From assembly GCF_024498275.1 (NCBI RefSeq), contig NZ_CP101809.1:620001-684000 (forward strand): DNA of 64,000 bases. The letters are read 5' to 3'. Below are positions 21,701 to 32,102 of the stretch, piece after piece. The notes below the pieces were generated by a model, which was not told the DNA's origin, searched no databases, and worked only from the letters and a program-made list of their open reading frames with translations. Numbering within the stretch: the first letter of the stretch is position 1; each line of letters opens with the position of its first letter. The position numbers and the translations under genes were made by a program. Source of the DNA: Mycoplasmoides fastidiosum. GTDB lineage: Bacteria > Bacillota_I > Bacilli_A > Mycoplasmatales > Mycoplasmoidaceae.

Positions 21701-22807
21701 TTCTTCGTATTTTTGAACCAAATTTTTATATTCAACACTGTCATCAAGTGGAATTTGATTGGTTTCTAAAATCAATCTTAGTGATTCTACTTTTTCGTGT
21801 AAAACATCTCTTTCTTCTTCTAGATAAATTCGTTTTGGTTCTAAACTTTCTTCAGCTGATTTAGTTTTAGAAGTAATTTTTAATTCAGCTTGTTCAGTAT
21901 CAAACACGCGAGTTGGACTCTCGTGTTTTTCTAAGGAATCTAATTTGCGATCTAGATCAACCGCATTGATGTTATAGAATTTTACTAATTTAGATCAAAA
22001 GTTATCAACATCACGGAAATTAGTTTGATAACTAAAACTTAATTCGCTTCGTGGAGTTTTTGGTTCGCGTACAAAAATTAATTCATTATCAGCTAAGTAG
22101 TGATAACCAGTTTTTTGAACAGAGCGGATGTTGAAAGCATCAGAATAAGTAACTGAATCAGCACTTACTTTTTTAGGTGTAGAAAGTTCGGTAATATCAA
22201 TTAGTTTTTCACTTGGTTGTTTAACAACTTTTGGTTCAACTTTTTCTACTTCTTTAGTTTCTAAAACTTTGTCAGTAATCTGTTTTTTTCAATTACGTAA
22301 TTCATCAAAGAAAATATTTAATTCTTTGTCAGCTGCATCAGCATCCATGAAATGAGTTAAGAAACGATCATCACTAATCACTGGTGCTTTTTCTTTAAGA
22401 GCAAATTTTTTAAATTGAGTTGGAAAAGCATCAGCTGAAACGTAGTGAATATCAAATACTTCATCACCAATTTTCAGTTTTTTAATACCTTCGTGTAATC
22501 CAATTGCTTTTGCTTGAGTTTCATCAACTAAAGAAACAGCATGTGCCTTAGTTTTTTTGTCTAATTTACGGTGAACAAAATATTCATATTCATTAGTTAC
22601 TTGATTTAAAGTTTTGTAACAAATAAATAAAACTTCGTCAAATGAACAAACAATTGAATTTTTCTTCCCAAAAAGTAATCCTAAAGTTTTTAGGTCAGCT
22701 TCAGTAATTGCTACTGGACCTTTTAAAGACGCAGAAGCAATTTTCTTTTGTAATTCAGCTTTAACTGATTTAGTTAAACTAGTTTTTTTTGTTTTTGATT
22801 TTTTCAT
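18749..22807 (-). CDS. 1352-residue acidic coiled-coil protein, unknown function
   Basis: One uninterrupted frame when six TGA codons (about residues 173, 271, 606, 609, 660, 927) are read as Trp. Regions: 1-30 Lys-rich start (MKKSKTKKTSLTKSVKAELQ); 30-175 a globular-looking part; 175-300 linker plus a second globular part; about 320-600 a long charged coiled coil (LEEERDVLHEKVESLRLILE); about 757-853 a second Ala/Glu/Arg-rich coiled coil; 930-1335 an extremely acidic Asp/Glu/Gln region; last 15 residues basic-amphipathic (KKEGIFGKLKNLFGGK). No signal peptide or membrane helix. This composition resembles mycoplasma cytoskeletal/terminal-organelle scaffold proteins, but I see no EAGR box and cannot assign homology. 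Third gene of an operon with the two genes upstream. Confidence 0.85.
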
Positions 22808-22815
22808 AATAAAAA

Positions 22816-23343
22816 TTATTTGTTACCTTTAATAAAAAATTTAATTCAGTCTTTAACATCGTAATAAGTTAATGGTTTATAGATTTCAGTTAAAACCTTT
22901 TTATTAACTGGCTGTTTTTTTCAATCACTTACATTAGGATCAATATGCTGAAAATTGATTGAGTCACTTTGCTTTCGACTAGTAATTGCCATTTGGGGTT
23001 GAACTTCAATATCAATTTGATGCAATCTTATTTCATGTTTCAAATTAGCTTCAACTCGAGGGACAACTGAATTAGTTTGTTGTTTTTTAATGAAAATTGG
23101 TTGCAGTTCTGATTTATTTAAAAATTTTTGGCTGTTAATTCGATAAAGATTAATCGCATTAGGCAAAAGTGGAGCAAATTCTTCAAAGCGTTCGGCATAG
23201 ATTTTTCAGTTCTTTTTAATGCTGATAATATCTTCATAAGGATTTGGTTCATGATCTTTTTTTAAAACAACTCGTAAGTCATTAAGATCATAATCTCGTC
23301 CAGTATTATTTAGTCAATCAAATTTATTGTTTTGGTTATTCAT
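22816..23343 (-). CDS. Hypothetical protein, middle gene of the coiled-coil cassette
   Basis: 175 residues (MNNQNNKFDWLNNTGRDYDL ... DWIKFFIKGNK). Soluble, mixed charge, no membrane segment or recognisable motif; Trp codons at 23314 and 23197 regions and 22921 are TGA. It ends 8 bp before the giant gene and begins 15 bp after the first gene, so the three are surely co-transcribed. The C-terminal segment YKPLTYYDVKDWIKFFIKGN is aromatic-rich. Function unknown; partner of the giant coiled-coil protein by context only. Confidence 0.72.
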
Positions 23344-23358
23344 ATCTTTTAATTTATC

Positions 23359-24120
23359 CTAAAAATTAGAGATCATTTTACGGCCAACAATGCGCTTACG
23401 AAATTGATTATTATTAAAATCAGGTTTTTCTAATTTATTGCCTAAGGCGCTAATTCCTGGGGTTTTGATCGCACTATCAACTGCTTCTACAAAATTAATT
23501 TGCGGTTTATTCTGAAGCAAATAAATTAAATCATTCAATTGTTTTTGATTATTAATCCGTTGGTGTAAAAAATAATTAACGGTTTTATTTTTGAATTGAT
23601 TCAATTGTTTAGCTTGATAAAAATTAGCAGTTTCGTATACAAAATCAGAATTTACATAATTTTCATTTTGTGCTTGTAATTGCTCGGTTGGTTTAATTAC
23701 TTTATCCACTAAATCGTCATGAAAAAGATTGTATTGATTAACTACAAAATCCATTGCTTCCACACCGTGTAATTTAGACAAATAAATAAATTTATCACGG
23801 TCAAAATTGTTTATTACAAATTGGGCTAATTCTAAATTTTGTGAACTCAATAATTCTAAAAATTTTTTGAATTTGATTCCATCAAATTTCAACCAGTCAT
23901 TTTTAAAATTATTATTAAACTGATGTTGCACAATATGATAAAAGTTTGTTGATGGACTTAAATCATCATATTCAAAAACGGTTTTAGTACTTTCGGATTC
24001 AGCAATAATAGGATCCATTTGGGGTTGCTCATTTTCAACAGAAAGAGTTTCAAGAGCTTCATTGGAATCATTACTAGAATTAGTATTTTCTAACTCAGTA
24101 TTGATATCTACTTCGGTCAT
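23359..24120 (-). CDS. Hypothetical protein, first gene of the coiled-coil cassette
   Basis: 253 residues. Residues 1-50 are acidic and Ser/Asn-rich (disordered); 55-235 look helical with repeated short aromatic motifs (FYHIVQHQFNNNFKNDWLKF, LELLSSQNLELAQFVINNFD); the C-terminus is basic (FRKRIVGRKMISNF). No signal peptide. No TGA codon. A long AT-rich region upstream should carry the operon promoter. I recognise no family. Confidence 0.75.
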   Translation of the reverse strand: MTEVDINTELENTNSSNDSNEALETLSVENEQPQMDPIIAESESTKTVFEYDDLSPSTNFYHIVQHQFNNNFKNDWLKFDGIKFKKFLELLSSQNLELAQFVINNFDRDKFIYLSKLHGVEAMDFVVNQYNLFHDDLVDKVIKPTEQLQAQNENYVNSDFVYETANFYQAKQLNQFKNKTVNYFLHQRINNQKQLNDLIYLLQNKPQINFVEAVDSAIKTPGISALGNKLEKPDFNNNQFRKRIVGRKMISNF

Positions 24121-24648
24121 ATTTCTTTACCCTTCAGTATTAAAAAATAAATAAATTTATTTTTATTAATAGAGAACAAAAACCACGAACTGAAAAATCG
24201 GTTCAAAAATTAATTAAAACAAATTTAGTATGTTAAAAAAAGTTTTAACTAGTATTTTTGAGGCTCTAAAAACAGGTGTATTATATAAATATTTCTTAGA
24301 ATTAATTAGAAATTGCTGAACTTCAGCCTAAAATAGCTATTTTTGGCTTAAAACCAGCTAATTTAGACTGAAAAAACTAATTTTTAACAAGAAATTACAT
24401 ATTTAAATTAATCATCTTACATTTTTTGTAAAATGATTTAAAGAGTTTTTATAAATTTATTACTACTGAATAAAACTGAATTCTTTTATTATGACACACG
24501 GATTTTATTATTCTAAAAATTATTCCATTTTGATTTAAGAAATAATGGCAAATTAAAGATTTCAGCCATTAATGATGGTTTTTCTATAAAATTAAAGTTA
24601 GTTAACAAGTAAATTTATTCAGTTTTGTGAAAAAACAAAAGGAAAAAA
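24121..24648. other. 528-bp divergent intergenic region
   Basis: No gene seen. It separates the minus-strand coiled-coil operon from plus-strand nagB and must hold both promoters. An interrupted palindrome lies at 24325-24348 (AGCC-T-AAAATAGCTATTTT-T-GGCT), large enough to be an operator or a small hairpin. The nagB ribosome binding site is AAAGGA just before 24649. Confidence 0.45.
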
Positions 24649-25353
24649 ATGCATTTTAAAACCAAAATTTATAGCAATCCCAAAGACGCAAGTTTTTATG
24701 TTGCTGAACAGATTTTGAAACAAATTAATCAAAAACCTGATACTGTTTTAGGTCTAGCTACAGGATCAACTCCTGAACAAACTTATGCCGAGTTAGTTAA
24801 GTTTTATCAAGCCAAAAAAATTAGTTTCAGTCAAGTTACTACTTTTAATTTGGATGAATATTACCAATTAGATCCAAATAATGAACAAAGCTATCATACT
24901 TTTATGAATCATCATTTGTTTTCAAAAATTGATATTCGTAATGGAAATACCCATTTTCCGAATGAAAAACAAAATTATGATCATTTAATCAAAAAAACAG
25001 GGGGAATTGATCTGCAGATTTTAGGCATTGGGACTAATGGACATATTGGTTTTAACGAACCGGGTACTAATCCTGATTCTTGAACTCGAATTGTCAATTT
25101 AACCCCCAATACAATTAAAGATAATTCGCGTTATTTTGATTCTATTGATTTAGTTCCTAAAAAAGCAATTTCCATGGGATTAGCTTCGATTATGAAAGCT
25201 AAAAAAATCATTTTAATTGCTTTTGGATCGCATAAAAAAGCAATTATGCAAAAATTATTACAACAAACAACTTTTGATCCTGAATTACCAGCATCCATTT
25301 TAACTTCTCATCCCGATGTTGAAATTGTAATGGATGAAGCAGCAGCACTTTAA
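24649..25353 (+). CDS. nagB: Glucosamine-6-phosphate deaminase
   Basis: 234 residues, the short Gram-positive form. NagB turns GlcN-6-P into fructose-6-phosphate and ammonia. Motifs: GLATGSTPEQTYAELV (phosphate loop), TFNLDEYYQL with the catalytic Asp, GIGTNGHIGFNEPG with the catalytic His region, and KAISMGLASIMKAKKIILIA. TGA at 25081 is Trp. It completes the route begun by NagA (10.2 kb) although the two genes are 13 kb apart and on opposite strands. Followed by a strong terminator. Confidence 0.95.
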
Positions 25354-25371
25354 AATTAACAATTAAGACAT

Positions 25372-25407
25372 AAAAAAACCACTGATTAATAACCAGTGGT
25401 TTTTTTA
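25372..25407. terminator. Terminator between nagB and the lipoprotein cluster
   Basis: Arms AAAAAAACCACTG / CAGTGGTTTTTTT around a 9-nt loop, between convergent genes; usable from both sides. Confidence 0.9.
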
Positions 25408-25442
25408 TGATAATTTCTATTAAATATTGAATTTAATTTGTT

Positions 25443-26693
25443 TTATTCGGGTTTAACTTCATAAACTGATCCATCAGTTAAGCGAACGAATAAAGAATTA
25501 TTTCCAGTCACAATTTGGTTAATATCACTTGTAAAAGTTTCTTCTAAAATAGTGTTAGAACCAACTAAATTAATCATTTTTAGGGATTTATGATCAGTAG
25601 CCCGAGCAAATAAATTATTGTTTAATACCCCATACAATCCAATAGCTGTTGTTTGATTTTGGCCTAAATCAAAACCGCTACTGATTTTAGTTTCAACTAA
25701 ATCAGGCAAACTGTATTTATACAAACTACCAGTATCTGAATCAGTCGATTTGGTTGCATAAATTTCATTATTAACAACAAATGGATTAATTCAACTGTTT
25801 AAACCAGTTACCGGAACAGATGTTTTAAAAATTTTTAAAGCATTATTTTCAATGCCAATTAAATTAATTAAACTTTGGTTTTTGGGCGCATCCAAAGTTG
25901 TGGCAACAACATAATTTTTGTTATTAAAATTTAAAACTTGATAAGTACCAGTTGAAAAAACTAAATTATCAGGAGTTAAAGTTAATGGTTTAGCAAAATT
26001 AATATCATCCATGTTGTGACGTTCAATATAAAACAATGTTTTAAATTGAGCTACATCTTTATCAGTATTTACCGAATTAACCGGATTCCCAAAAACTAAA
26101 ATATGACCATTACTGTGACTATTGCCATATAAATCAAGTTGTCGAGGGCTACTGTATTCATTAAAATGATTTTTAGAATTAGCATTATCTAAACCAATAC
26201 TGCTTCCAAAATTTACCCGCATTAAATTATATTTATTGTTAGTTGCTTTAGCAATAACAACATTAGCACCACCTAAGTGCACAGCAGGAGCAAATAAACT
26301 AGCAGTGTATGTGGAACTAACTTTAGTTTGATTGTATAAAATTGCGTATTTTTGGTTTTCATCAACAAAACTTAAACGACCTCGATCAGCTGAAATCGGA
26401 CTAGTCGGATGGACCCCATCAACCAATTTATTTCAAGTGTTGTTTTTGAATTGTTGTAATTGCTTCTGTTGATTAATTGCTAATAAACCAAATGTTGAAT
26501 TGAAATTCAGTTGACTATATTGTTGATTACCAGAAATTTTTTCACTATTTAATTTGGTAAACGCTTTAGAGTTTTGATCAACTCTTAAATCAATTGATTC
26601 AGTCGCACTACCACTACAAGCACTTAATAAAAGTGCGCTTAAATAACTGAAACCAAAGAATAGAGTTTGTTTTCTTGAATAATTGTGTTTCAT
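25443..26693 (-). CDS. Lipoprotein, tandem family member 1
   Basis: 416 residues, first of the cluster counted from nagB. Signal peptide MKHNYSRKQTLFFGF... with lipobox LLLSACSG. The mature protein has recurring beta-rich blocks such as NNNLFARATDHKSLKMINL, NNKNYVVATT and SLFVRLTDGSVYEV, suggestive of a beta-propeller-like surface protein, though the fold is inference. Intact frame across the site where member 2 has a stop (FNEYSSPRQLDL). Two TGA-Trp codons join three pieces. Starts 3 bp after the stop of member 2. Confidence 0.85.
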
Positions 26694-26695
26694 TT

Positions 26696-28057
26696 TTATT
26701 GCTCTTTTTTATTGTTTATATTTTGGATTTCATAAACAGAATTATCATTTAAGCGAACAAAAACACTTTTTGGCCCGCTTAAAATTTGTTTGATTTCTTG
26801 TTGAAAATTATGTTCTAAAATTTGGGTTGGATTGGTTAAATTAATTATTCTTAAAGTTTGATAATTAGTAGTACGAACAAATAATTGCTGGTCTAAATAG
26901 CCATAAACTGCTGCAGTGGTTTCTCCAATTTTGTGCAAACTAATACCATCAACTATTTTGGTTTCTTGTTTTAAATCTGGCAAACTATATTTATATAATC
27001 CACCATTAATATGGGGAGTTTTATTGGCATACAATTCATTATTAATCACAAATGCACTTATTCATCGTTGTCCCATACCAATCGGTTGAGAAGAAGCAAA
27101 AATTTGGAATTTATTATTTCGAAAACTATTAGTTGCTAATCCAACCAAATTTAATTGAGCACCTTGTTCAGCATTTGCTGTAGTTGTTACTAAATAATTT
27201 TTATTGTTATAACTTAATAAATTAAAAACATCACCTTCAAAAACATTATGGTTTTCAAGAATTAATGGGTCAGCCAAGTTATCATTCATGTTATGACGCT
27301 CAATGTAGAATAACTTTTTGAAATTATGTTGTTTGCCCAAAACATAATGAGAATATTCAGTTGATGGTTCACCATAAATCACAATATGCCCATCACTATC
27401 ATTATTAACCTGAGTTAAATCAATTTGTCGGGGTTGACTGTATTATGAAAATGAAGCATTACTTTGATTTACAATTTTGATTTCATTACCAGTCTTTTCA
27501 ATTCGCGTTAAAGTATAAGAGTTATCAGTTTTTTTAGCAATAATAATATTAGCAGCTCCCAAATGTACTGCTTGACTGTGTAAACTAGTCACAATGTTAG
27601 AAACAGTTTTTTTATTATTTTCAAATCAAATGTATTTTTGATCCTTATCCACTAAACTAATTCGTCCCCGCGCAGTTGCAATTGGACTATGAGGATGAAC
27701 GTTATCAACTAAATCCAACCACTGGTTATTTTGAAAACGTTGTAACTTCATTTGGTTATTGATACCTAATAAACCAAATTCAGAACTGTAATTCAATTGG
27801 GTATATTGATAATTATGAGAAATTTGTTGGATATTAATATTAGTTCAACCTTCAATCATTTTTGGTTGAGGAAAAACTGATTTGGGATTTTGGGGTTGAA
27901 CAATTGGTTGTGGCTTTTGAGGTTTATTCATGGAAGAAGGTGGCAGTTTTTGAGAATTACTAGAAGGATCAAAATTAGTGGATTCAGCTTGTGCACAAGC
28001 ACTTAAAACTAGAGAGCCAACTAATCCAAGTCAACTAAGTCAATTAATTTTTTTCAT
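26696..28057 (-). pseudogene. Lipoprotein, tandem family member 2, interrupted by TAA
   Basis: 454-codon frame with the same architecture: signal peptide MKKINWLSWLGLVGSLVL and lipobox VLSAC, a Pro/Gln-rich linker absent from its neighbours (residues about 30-70), then the shared beta-rich region. At 27443-27445 the frame has TAA (about residue 205) where members 1 and 3 have GAA: context SFS-stop-YSQPRQIDL against FNEYSSPRQLDL and FSEYTQPLQID. One G-to-T change on the coding strand explains it. The downstream 250 codons are still open and similar to the paralogs, so the loss is recent, or it is a sequencing error. A 204-residue truncated lipoprotein could still be made. Confidence 0.85.
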
Positions 28058-28113
28058 GTAAATAACTAAAAAATTCTTTCTGAAATTCAAACAATAATTT
28101 TGATTTATCAAAA

Positions 28114-29427
28114 TTATTTAGTATCTGCAATAACTGGCTTAATTTCATGAATAGTTCCATCAGCTAATCGAACAAAAGCCGAATTTTGACCAGTCACAAT
28201 TTGAATAATTTTTTGACGAAAGTCTTCAGTTAATGTTTTAGTTGGATCTGTTAAATTAATCACTTTTAAAGATTGATAATCAGTACTACGAGCAAATAAA
28301 TTATTATTTAAATAACCATAAACAGCTCCGCTATTTTCGCCTGTTTCATGAAAACTAATGCCTTTGGCTAATTCGGTTTTTTGCAAATCTAACAAATTAA
28401 ATTTGACTAAATCACTTTCAGTATCATTTGTTAAGTTTGCATAAATTTGATTGTTTAAAACGATTGGGCTAATTCAGCGATTACCAGAGGCAATTGGTTG
28501 AGAAGAAGCAACAATTTTTAAATTAAATTTGTTACTTGTTTCTGATTCTTTTTCATAACTAATTAAATTAATTCGCGCACCTTCAGTTGCATTAGCAGTT
28601 GTTGTTACTAAATAAGTTTTATTTTTATAAAACAAAACATCAAAAACATCATCTTCAAAAACAGTTCCATTAGCTAGTCTTAGTTCGCCTCTTAAATCAT
28701 TCATATCATGACGTTCAAAATAAAATAATTTTTTAAAATTATGTTTTCGATTAGGATCAAAAATATAATGATTATATTCAGTTGTTGGTTCACCATAGGC
28801 CACAATATGGCCATTACCATGATTAGAATTATTTCAATCAATTTGTAATGGTTGGGTGTATTCAGAAAACAGAGAACGGCTGGAATTATCAATTGTAATT
28901 CTAGAACCAGAACGACTCACCCGAGTTAGAGTATATTGGCCATTTATTTTGGCTACAACAATATTGGCAATACCTAAATGAACCGCATAGCTGTAAGGAC
29001 TAACTACAAAATCAGAAACAGCTTTAGTTCCATTTTCATATCAAACATATTTTTGATCACTATCTAAAAAACTAATTCTGCCTCCAGAAGCTGAAATTGG
29101 ACTATTGGGAAAAACATGATCACTAATTGTGGTTCATTGGTTATTTTTAAAAGTTTGTAAAACATGATCTTGATTAATTGTTAACAAACCAAATTCTTGA
29201 CTAAAATGTAATTGACTGAAACCCTTGTTATCAGAAACTTTAGTAACTTCTAAGTTGGTAAAAACTTTGTTTTCTTGATTATTTTTCATCACTAAAACTG
29301 TGTTTGGTTTGCCAATGTTTGTATCAGCAACACGATCATTTCCACCACTACAAGCACTTAATAGTAAGGAACTAAAATATCCTAATGTTGTTACTAATCG
29401 TAGCTTTGAATTTTTATTAAATTTCAT
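28114..29427 (-). CDS. Lipoprotein, tandem family member 3
   Basis: 437 residues. Start taken at MKFNKNSKLRLVTTLGY, because that gives a normal basic n-region; a further ATG 30 bases upstream is less likely. Lipobox LLLSACSG. Closely similar to member 2 along its whole length (for example YGEPTTEYNHY and NFKKLFYFERHDMND against YGEPSTEYSHY and NFKKLFYIERHNMND). First gene of the tandem set in transcription order. Surface exposure and antigenic role are inferred from lipoprotein status. Confidence 0.85.
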
Positions 29428-29574
29428 AAAAAACTTTCTGCTTTTATTTAAAAACAATCTAATGATTTAATCAGAGGATATAATTTATTAGATTATTGAT
29501 ATTGATTTATAAATTAAAAAACTAGTTTTAATGTTTTTTTTAATTTGATCAATTAATTAAAATGGTGAATTTAA

Positions 29575-30090
29575 ATGCTACACATTGTTTTATATCAACC
29601 CGAAAACGCTGCAAATCTAGGCAATATCATTCGTACTGCTTATATTTTTCAAGCAAAAATTTCACTCATTCGTCCTTATGGTTGAATTGGCAATTTACGG
29701 TATTTTGAACAACCAAATGATGAATTTAAAAATGCTGAATTAATTCGGGCCACAATGGGTTGTATTGAACAAGTAGAAATTGTTGAATATGATTCTTGAG
29801 CAGATTTTTATCAACAAGTTCAAAAACAAAATAATAATTTGTTGCTTTATTTTAGCAAACACAAAGCAATCAATTTACAAAAATATTTACAAACTGAACA
29901 AATCATGGAAGCCCAAAACTTGTTTTTAATTTTTGGGTCTGAAACTTTTGGATTGACAAAACTGGAACAAATTCATGTTTGCCAACCTCGTATTATGTTA
30001 GAACCAATCGCAACTGATAAATCTTATAATTTAGCTAACTCAGTGGCAATTAGTTTGTATGCTTTTTGAATTCATTTTGGTAAAAACTAA
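29575..30090 (+). CDS. trmL: SPOUT tRNA methyltransferase, TrmL-like
   Basis: 171 residues. TrmL 2'-O-methylates the wobble base of certain Leu tRNAs. N-terminus MLHIVLYQPENAANLGNIIR is the SPOUT start (PENxGNIxR); LIFGSETFGL replaces the usual GxExxGL loop; NLANSVAISLYAFW matches the SAM-knot NLSNAVAV. Trp codons at 29684, 29797 and 30067 are TGA. Its last 41 bases overlap the antisense end of the nadD frame. The substrate tRNA is by family only. Confidence 0.88.
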
Positions 30091-31099
30091 AAATTGGTTC
30101 GAATAATAATTGATAAATTAGGGTTCAATTTTTTTGAACTTTAGTTTTTTGGGTTGGGCCAAAAATCATTAATATGGTTTTATTTAACGAATATTTTTGA
30201 CCTCATTCAAAGATTTTGACTAAATTGTTTCCAAATTTTTTACGAACAAAATCTTTGGGTTTTAATGCAATAAAAGTTACTAAATTAATCACTGGCAACA
30301 AATCAATAAATAACCGGTGAGTTTGAATTAATGTTAATAATTGCACTTCATCAAATTGAATTTGTTTAAAAGCAGTTAAATTAATTTTTGTTTTAGTTCA
30401 TAATTCTTGAATTCGTGCATGATTTTCATTAAATAACAAGAAATCAACTTTTAATTGGTGGTTGTGCAAAAAACTTTTCAAAATTTGAATTGTAAAATCA
30501 AATAAGGGTTTTAATTCAGGGTTTTGTTTTAAATGAGTTGTTAATAATTCAAATAAATATAAATAATTATTTCCAATGTACCGTTTTACTTTAACTGCTA
30601 AATAATCAAATTGTCCAGCTCGAAATGCAGTTGAAGATTCGGGGAATAATTTTTGATCAATTAATTGCACTCCTAATTTGTGCAAATTAGTTCAATTAAT
30701 GCGCTTATTACGCTTGAAACAAACAATTTGACATTGAGCTAAAATTTGATCAATGCCCTCTCACTGATCTAAATGATCCAAATTATCTGATCCTAAAATA
30801 AAAAATAACTGATCATTAGGATAATGATTTTTAAAGTGATTGATTGTTTCAAAGGTGTAACTCAGTTTCGCTTGAGACAATTCTCAAGTTGAAATCACAC
30901 TCTTATCTGGTTTAACTAAATCAATCATTTGCATCCGATCATAACCTAGAACATAGTTATGATTAATTTTGTCAGGATTACGATAAGCCGGAACAAAATA
31001 AAGCAAGTCTAAACCCAAAACTTTAATAGCGTTTCTTGCAATTTTGACATGGCCCTTGTGAATGGGATTAAATGATCCGCCAAAAATACCAATTTTCAT
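30050..31099 (-). CDS. nadD: Nicotinate-nucleotide adenylyltransferase with C-terminal extension
   Basis: 349 residues. NadD joins NaMN and ATP to give deamido-NAD. The first 190 residues are a normal NadD: GIFGGSFNPIHKGHVKIA with the catalytic HxGH-type motif, FVPAYRNPDK, FILGSDNLDHLDQWE, and ESSTAFR...YIGNNYLYLFELL in place of ISSTxIR. About 160 residues follow that I cannot assign; they are helical, Lys/Phe/Leu-rich and lack the HD motif of a YqeK domain. The frame runs 41 bases into trmL antisense before its stop, so the true end may differ. It begins 1 bp after pncB, the enzyme that makes its substrate. Confidence 0.82.
30123..30152 (+). terminator. Weak terminator candidate after trmL
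   Basis: GTTCAA / TTGAAC stem with a T5 loop, then TTTAGTTTTTT. Short stem, and it lies inside the nadD coding frame on the other strand. Confidence 0.35.
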
Positions 31100-31100
31100 T

Positions 31101-32102
31101 TTATTTTTTGTAAGTAACTAATCGCGGATTAAATTGGTATTTTCGCCCTACTTTAGCTAACTCTACACCATTAATCTTAGTAGCATCAGCACTGAAAAAA
31201 TTGCGAATTCCCATAATATACTCCCCAACTCCATAAGCATCAACTGGTGTGTTAACTGCTTCAAATTCAGCAATTTTTTCAGGAGTAAATCCAGAAGAAA
31301 CAATGATGCGTACATGTTGGCCATTATGCTGGTCTAAAGCTTTTCGTAATTGTTTAATTTGGTTCGGAGTTACCCCGTATTCGTTTGCATTAGCAGGAAA
31401 CATTTTATCTCGAATACTTTTAGAAGTATCAACCCGAACCCCTTTTAGTTTTGGACCAAAATAAGCTAATACTTTTAAACTGTCAGCAATCACATCATTA
31501 TTAAAATCAACTAAAGCCACTAAGTCTTGATCTTCAGGAAATAAGGTTGCATAATGTTGCATAACTGTTAATAAATCCCCGTTGAAATTCTGAATTAAAG
31601 CATGGGGAATAGAGCCAAAAACTACATCAGCATTACCTTGAGCTCCAGCATTTGTTGAATGCATTTTAATTCCAGCTAACTCAACAGCAATTCCATCACG
31701 TTCCTGGTTGCAATAATGATCAGAACGGTCACCCATAAAAACCACTGTTTTACCATTAGCAGCAGCTAAACAACGTTTCGCATTAGTGGCAATTGAAGTG
31801 CTTCGGGCTAAAATTCCATCAATCATACCTTCATATACCCCAAAATCAGCGTATCTTCCCTCTAATTCTAAAACAACCTCTTTGTTATTAATAATTGAAC
31901 CTTCTGGCAGATACCGAATTATGTATTTGGAAGTATCAGTTTCGGTGGTTAACAAATCTAAAACTTCGTTCATTCCACCTAAAAGTGCATCGTCGTGACG
32001 TTGGAAAAATTGGAGGGTTACCACTGCATCAGGATTGAATTGCTTGATAATTGCTTCGGCTTTAAAGAAGTAATTAGCAGCATAATCACGTTTTTTATAC
32101 AT
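31101..32102 (-). CDS. pncB: Nicotinate phosphoribosyltransferase
   Basis: 333 residues, no TGA. PncB couples nicotinate to PRPP. Landmarks: VVTLQFFQRHDDALLGGMNEV, LELEGRYADFGVYEGMIDGILARST, VVFMGDRSDHY, VFGSIPHALIQNF, VALVDFNNDV, VRVDTSKS and the phosphate loop VSSGFTPEKIAEF...GVGEYI. The annotated ATG lies close to conserved sequence; a 19-codon frame (ATG at 32154, peptide MTSLIPRDQLTDKILLIYV) ends in TAA overlapping this start and looks like the missing N-terminal helix in another frame. First gene of a two-gene NAD salvage operon. Confidence 0.9.
   Translation of the reverse strand: MYKKRDYAANYFFKAEAIIKQFNPDAVVTLQFFQRHDDALLGGMNEVLDLLTTETDTSKYIIRYLPEGSIINNKEVVLELEGRYADFGVYEGMIDGILARSTSIATNAKRCLAAANGKTVVFMGDRSDHYCNQERDGIAVELAGIKMHSTNAGAQGNADVVFGSIPHALIQNFNGDLLTVMQHYATLFPEDQDLVALVDFNNDVIADSLKVLAYFGPKLKGVRVDTSKSIRDKMFPANANEYGVTPNQIKQLRKALDQHNGQHVRIIVSSGFTPEKIAEFEAVNTPVDAYGVGEYIMGIRNFFSADATKINGVELAKVGRKYQFNPRLVTYKK

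Noticed and set aside
18749-22807. Reading this region as four or more separate genes
   Set aside because: The pieces share one frame and are separated only by TGA, which is Trp in this organism; no TAA or TAG interrupts 18752-22807.
31249-31998. Plus-strand frames opposite pncB
   Set aside because: pncB has clear family motifs on the minus strand; the opposing frames have no recognisable features.
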